10,301 nucleotides of DNA from Fidelibacterota bacterium TCS55 (GTDB lineage Bacteria; Fidelibacterota; Marinisomatia; Marinisomatales; TCS55). The notes beneath the pieces were generated by a model. That model had not been told where the DNA came from. It saw nothing but the letters and a program-made list of their open reading frames with translations, and made no database searches. Made by a program: the position numbers and the translations under genes. Position 1 is the first letter of the stretch. Every line of letters starts with the position of its first letter. Below are positions 6,865 to 10,301 of this stretch, piece after piece. The stretch spans positions 1-10,301 of the forward strand of contig CAJJBS010000067.1 of the NCBI GenBank assembly GCA_905182385.1, written 5' to 3'.

Positions 6865-7578
6865 TTAAAGACTCCAGCTTAGGTTTCCTTTCCATCCGAT
6901 TGCAATTGTGGTTGAAGAAGCATCAATCTGATTTTTTCTATGGTAGTCTTCTAGTTCATAATTTATATTAATAGAAAAATTATGTTTTAAAGGAATAATC
7001 ATTTCAAATAAAAATTGGTTTCTAGATAAATTATTTTCAACAATTTCACTAATTTGTTCAAAATGTTCTGCTTCAAGTTTAGTTGAAAACCACTTTGTAT
7101 CATGGTCCCAGAAAAAGCCTAATTTTAGATAAGAGGTTTTTCTAGTAGCATTCAAATAATCAGATATATCAAAAGCATGCCCTAACTCAAAATTAATCAA
7201 ACCATTCTGATAGTTATTAATAAAATATCCAAGGCCTTGATTAAAATGATATTGAAGAGCGACCTTTGCTCGAGTATTTTTTCTGTAAGAGCTTGTTGTG
7301 TAACGATAGAACTTTGGACGACTAGAATATTTATCACTGGTTTTATAACGAATATATATAAAAGAATCATTTTTTAAGTTGTAACTAAAAACTCTCAAGT
7401 CTCTAAATGTTTTATTTGTTTGACGATTTATTCTATAGTAACCAAAGCCTCCAATAGAGGAATCTGTTTTTGCAAAACCACCCCTTGTATAATGTTTCCA
7501 TGTAAGCGTAGAATCTTTTTGAGCTGAAATTTTTTGAACATTTAATATTAGGGAAAGAAAAATTAACTTTACAATCAT
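6865..7578 (-). CDS. Small outer-membrane-barrel-like protein (DUF481-like)
   Basis: A 237-residue protein with an N-terminal signal peptide (MIVKLIFLSLILNVQKISAQ). It then shows many alternating hydrophobic/polar strands rich in Tyr, Phe, Asn and Lys, as in beta-barrels. The middle and end (ALQYHFNQGLGYFINN, GLINFELGHAFDISDY, SYLKLGFFWDHDTKWF, NQFLFEMIIPLKHNFSININY) resemble DUF481-type outer-membrane proteins. The C-terminus is GNLSWSL, without the usual terminal aromatic residue. I chose the ATG at 7578 because it gives a clean signal peptide and overlaps the permease stop as ATGA. An upstream in-frame ATG at 7758 would add 60 residues read through the permease gene in the wrong frame. The overlap indicates translational coupling to the ABC permease, so it may work with that exporter. 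Its molecular role is unknown. Confidence 0.72.
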   Translation of the reverse strand: MIVKLIFLSLILNVQKISAQKDSTLTWKHYTRGGFAKTDSSIGGFGYYRINRQTNKTFRDLRVFSYNLKNDSFIYIRYKTSDKYSSRPKFYRYTTSSYRKNTRAKVALQYHFNQGLGYFINNYQNGLINFELGHAFDISDYLNATRKTSYLKLGFFWDHDTKWFSTKLEAEHFEQISEIVENNLSRNQFLFEMIIPLKHNFSININYELEDYHRKNQIDASSTTIAIGWKGNLSWSL

Positions 7579-8336
7579 TCTTTGATTTTTTTCCCATTTT
7601 CCATTAACATTATAGCAATTACAGTAAACCCGATTGTCATTATAATTGCAATTATGAAACTTGTGCTTGGATTTGAATCTGAAACGCCAAGAATTGTATA
7701 ACGTAAACCATTGATCATATAATAAATAGGATTGAAAAAGCTTACGCTTTGCGCCCAATCTGGTAACATTTTTATTGAATAAAAAATACCACCTAAAAAA
7801 CTTAAAGGAGTTAAAAAGAAGTTTTGCATAGTAGCTAATTGATCCCAGCTTTCCGCCATTTGGCCGAGGATGAGTCCAATGCTAGAGAAAGCCCAAGAGA
7901 CAAGCATTATGAAGCCAATAGTCGCGAATGGTTGAGTAATAGTCATATCGCTTAGTACGACACCAACTAAAAGAATTAAAATTCCATTTACAGTTCCTCG
8001 AACCATGCCTCCGATGATATAAGCTAGCGATATTTCAAAACTAGAAAGGGGAGCTTGTAAAAGATCAGGCAGCTGCCCTAGTAGCTTCATTTGTAACATT
8101 GACGAAGATGAGTTTGAAGTTGCATTTGATAAAGTATTCATCATGATTAATCCGGGTATGATAAACAAAGTATAAGGTATACCATCAATACTAGATATTC
8201 GACGTTCTAAAGTAAATCCAAATATTAAAATATATAGAATTGAAGATATAAGGCCAGGGATAACCGTTTGCCGATATACAGAAAAGAATCTCCCTACTTC
8301 ACGAAGAGTTAAAGTTGAGAAGCCAACCCAATTCAT
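7575..8336 (-). CDS. ABC-2 type transporter permease, YadH-like
   Basis: A 253-residue integral membrane protein that should form the membrane channel of an ABC exporter with the ATPase encoded just upstream. About six hydrophobic segments are visible: residues 25-43, 55-71, 105-128, 137-158, 172-190 and 226-245. The stretches TLFIIPGLIMMNTLSNA and FLTPLSFLGGIFYSIKMLP followed by FNPIYYMINGLRY are the hallmark ABC-2 signature and match E. coli YadH closely. The exported substrate is not known for this subfamily. The start lies 19 bases after the ATPase stop; AGG at 8343-8345 on the minus strand (plus-strand CCT) sits 6 bases before the ATG as a weak ribosome-binding site. The stop TGA overlaps the ATG of the DUF481-like gene. 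I leave the symbol blank because orthology to yadH is likely but not shown. Confidence 0.93.
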   Translation of the reverse strand: MNWVGFSTLTLREVGRFFSVYRQTVIPGLISSILYILIFGFTLERRISSIDGIPYTLFIIPGLIMMNTLSNATSNSSSSMLQMKLLGQLPDLLQAPLSSFEISLAYIIGGMVRGTVNGILILLVGVVLSDMTITQPFATIGFIMLVSWAFSSIGLILGQMAESWDQLATMQNFFLTPLSFLGGIFYSIKMLPDWAQSVSFFNPIYYMINGLRYTILGVSDSNPSTSFIIAIIMTIGFTVIAIMLMENGKKIKE

Positions 8337-8355
8337 CGCGAACCTATTTTAAATT

Positions 8356-9285
8356 TCATTCATTTATTCCTTTACCTGTAAGGCTTAGAAAAACATCTTC
8401 CAATGAAGACTTGGTCGTTTCCACTCGTTGAATGTGACAGCCTGCATTAGTAAGTAAATTAATTATTTTTGGCAAATTTTCTTCTGGCTCTTTAGTAGTA
8501 AAGTGGAGTTCACCTTCATTATTTGTAAAAGTAAAATCGCTTAAAACACTTTCAAAATCTATATTTTCATCAGATAAACTTATATTAATACCTGATTTAC
8601 CTGATTGGCGAGTAAGCGATTTTGGAGAACCTTCCTTGATAACTTGACCTTTATCAATAATAGCTACTTTATCACAAAGCAACTCTGCTTCTTCAATGTA
8701 ATGAGTGGTAAGTAGAATAGTTTTTCCAGCATTATGGAGTTCTCTAAAATATTCCCAAAGCTCATGGCGAAGCTTTACGTCAACACCCGCTGTCGGTTCA
8801 TCAAGAATTAAAATTTTAGGATCATGTACTAATGCTTTAGCTATTTGAAATCGTCTTTTCATCCCACCAGAAAGCTGTCTAAGGCGAGAGCTCCTTTTTT
8901 CTTCAAGGCCTAATCTAACTAGCAATTCATTAACTTGATCTTTTGCTTTTTCTTTTGGTATTCCATAATAGCCTGCTTGAAAATAAAGAAGACGATCCAA
9001 AGGGAAAAACCAGTCTTGAGTAAATTCTTGGGCTGAAATTCCAACCTGTGCGCGTGTAAATCGATAATCAGAAACAATGTCTTTACCAAATATTTCAGTT
9101 ACGCCTTCATCTTTTCTAACCAAACCTGTTAAAATATTAATGGTAGTTGTTTTTCCAGCACCATTTGGTCCCAAAAGACCAAAAAACTCCCCATCTTTGA
9201 TTGAAATATTTACACCTTTTAAGGCAACTGTCTCTCCATAGTTCTTCTTTAAATTTTGGATTTTAATAGCAGGTTTCATTTTCAT
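8356..9285 (-). CDS. ABC transporter ATP-binding protein, YadG-like
   Basis: A 309-residue ATPase subunit of an ABC-2 exporter. The nucleotide-binding domain is complete: Walker A GPNGAGKTT (residues 39-47), Q-loop Gln86 (SAQEF), signature LSGGM (138-142), Walker B KILILDEP (157-164), D-loop AGVD (166-169) and H-loop His195 (LTTHY). The segments QAGYYGIPKEKA and PTAGVDVKLRHELW match E. coli YadG closely. After about residue 225 comes a family-typical C-terminal extension ending in SLEDVFLSLTG, a common end of this ATPase class. Two in-frame ATGs (9285 and 9279) are equally plausible starts, differing by two residues. It starts 24 bases after the sugar-dehydrogenase stop and is followed directly by the permease, so all are likely in one transcript. 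Confidence 0.95.
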   Translation of the reverse strand: MKMKPAIKIQNLKKNYGETVALKGVNISIKDGEFFGLLGPNGAGKTTTINILTGLVRKDEGVTEIFGKDIVSDYRFTRAQVGISAQEFTQDWFFPLDRLLYFQAGYYGIPKEKAKDQVNELLVRLGLEEKRSSRLRQLSGGMKRRFQIAKALVHDPKILILDEPTAGVDVKLRHELWEYFRELHNAGKTILLTTHYIEEAELLCDKVAIIDKGQVIKEGSPKSLTRQSGKSGINISLSDENIDFESVLSDFTFTNNEGELHFTTKEPEENLPKIINLLTNAGCHIQRVETTKSSLEDVFLSLTGKGINE

Positions 9286-9309
9286 TGGGCTTTTTTCATG
9301 GACAGGGCC

Positions 9310-10301
9310 TTAATCGCCTTGGTCTATTTTATATATTCCACCGTTGTATTCAACAATATATAATTCGCCATCTGCATCTTCACCAAAAGAAGATATATAA
9401 GTTGTGAACTCTCCATTCCCTAAGTTTATTTCTTTAGTCCTATTGGTAAGACTAGTAGCTTTATCATTAATAACTTTGAATGTCCAAATATTACCAGAGC
9501 AGTAATCGCCAAAAATATAATAGCCATTTAAACCTTTAATTTTACTCCCCCTATAAACATATCCACCAGTTACAGAGCATCCATCAGAATTAGTTTGAGA
9601 GCCTCCACCAAGAACAACCATATAATTAGCATCATTAGGGTATTCATGAATAGGAAGAGTTAGGCCTTTTTCATCACAGTTTTTTTCTGGATTATAACAT
9701 TTAGAAGCTTCCATAATTCGCCACCCATAATTGTTACCGCCCTTACTATTATAGGGCTCATAATTTATCTCTTCCCATTTATTTTGACCTACGTCGCCAT
9801 AATAAATATCACCAATTTTTCTGTCAAAAGAAAAACGCCAAACATTTCGAAATCCCCATGCCCAAATTTCACCACGTTTATTTTTTTGCCCATAATATGG
9901 GTTTGATTTTGGAATGCCATAGGGGACTTTATTTATATCAATTCTTATTATTTTACCAAATAAAGTGTTAAGGTCCTGTCCTGCGTTAAGAGGGTCTCCT
10001 CTTTTACCACCATCACCAATAGAAATATATAAATAATTATCTGGCCCAAATTGCATATGCCCACCATTATGATTACCATAAGGTTGTTTAAGATCAAATA
10101 CAGTCCTTTCTGATAAAGAATTAGCAACCAGGTTACTTTGTGCAGAAAATTCTGAGACTATAGTATATCCATCCTTATTTATATAATTGACATAAAATTT
10201 TTTATTTTTATCGTAATCAGGATGAAATGCAAAACCTAATAGGCCGCGCTCATCTCCTGGTCTACCAGGACGAACAACTCTATCAGTAATATCTAAAAAT
10301 G
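9310..10301 (-). CDS. Glucose/sorbosone dehydrogenase-family protein (5' end off window)
   Basis: The frame stays open from the stop at 9310-9312 to the right edge, giving 329 whole codons and no start in the window; the ATG at 10056 is internal. The protein belongs to the soluble PQQ-dependent aldose/sorbosone dehydrogenase family (six-bladed beta-propeller, usually periplasmic). Visible conserved blocks in order are GLLGFAFHPDYDKNKKFYVNY, YGNHNGGHMQFGPDNYLYI then SIGDGG, IWAWGFRNVWRFSFD, GDVGQNKWEEINY, GGNNYGW, and GGYVYRGSKIKGLNGYYIFG then DYCSGNIW. Four cysteines (codons at about 9697-9699, 9676-9678, 9577-9579, 9499-9501) fit conserved disulfide positions of an exported protein. It oxidises sugars if PQQ-bound, but many family members have no proven activity. 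It is the first visible gene of the minus-strand group; the promoter lies outside the window. Confidence 0.93.
   Translation of the reverse strand, partial: FLDITDRVVRPGRPGDERGLLGFAFHPDYDKNKKFYVNYINKDGYTIVSEFSAQSNLVANSLSERTVFDLKQPYGNHNGGHMQFGPDNYLYISIGDGGKRGDPLNAGQDLNTLFGKIIRIDINKVPYGIPKSNPYYGQKNKRGEIWAWGFRNVWRFSFDRKIGDIYYGDVGQNKWEEINYEPYNSKGGNNYGWRIMEASKCYNPEKNCDEKGLTLPIHEYPNDANYMVVLGGGSQTNSDGCSVTGGYVYRGSKIKGLNGYYIFGDYCSGNIWTFKVINDKATSLTNRTKEINLGNGEFTTYISSFGEDADGELYIVEYNGGIYKIDQGD

Noticed and set aside
7579..7758. Upstream extension of the DUF481-like protein by 60 residues
   Set aside because: The added segment is the permease gene read in another frame and would bury the clear signal peptide; the ATG at 7578 forms a standard ATGA overlap.

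Overview
This window comes from a strongly AT-rich bacterial genome. The genes are tightly packed and mostly lack clear Shine-Dalgarno sites. Envelope-type proteins with short N-terminal signal peptides (acylase, beta-propeller, outer-membrane-like barrel) point to a Gram-negative. The overall flavour, with a DnaE-type polymerase, a stand-alone B12-binding mutase subunit and an AT-rich marine-like composition, fits an uncultured FCB-group marine bacterium such as Marinimicrobia/SAR406. That assignment is an impression from protein style, not a demonstrated placement.

Plus strand, 1-2318: the C-terminal third of DNA polymerase III alpha (dnaE, cut by the left edge), then after 65 bases a stand-alone methylmalonyl-CoA-mutase-type cobalamin-binding protein. 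Its stop codon directly abuts the ATG of a small TPR protein. The TPR gene appears to continue in the -1 frame after a nine-A tract containing a correctly phased A AAA AAG heptamer. It therefore reads either as a 152-residue protein or, with a frame change, as a 210-residue protein.

Plus strand, 2384-6845: four closely spaced genes (gaps of 1, 4 and 26 bases) that look like one operon. They encode a class I SAM methyltransferase, a YihX-like HAD hydrolase, a penicillin-amidase/AHL-acylase-type Ntn hydrolase with its catalytic residues in place, and a secreted protein with five recurring acidic-[G/S/A]-hydrophobic motifs that look like beta-propeller blades. The first gene is preceded by an all-AT perfect inverted repeat.

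Minus strand, 10301-6865: a convergent run of four genes read right to left. These are a secreted glucose/sorbosone-dehydrogenase-family protein (5' end cut by the right edge), a YadG-like ABC ATPase, a YadH-like ABC-2 permease, and a small outer-membrane-barrel-like protein (DUF481-like) whose ATG overlaps the permease stop as ATGA. The ATPase and permease should form one exporter. The overlap suggests the barrel protein is made together with it.

There is no non-coding stretch above 70 bases. I found no tRNA, rRNA, CRISPR array, insertion sequence or phage gene. The most unusual item is the frame-interrupted TPR gene with its slippery tract. The methyltransferase-HAD-acylase-propeller cluster and the exporter coupled to an outer-membrane-like protein are the most interesting groupings, but nothing here is clearly a wholly new system.
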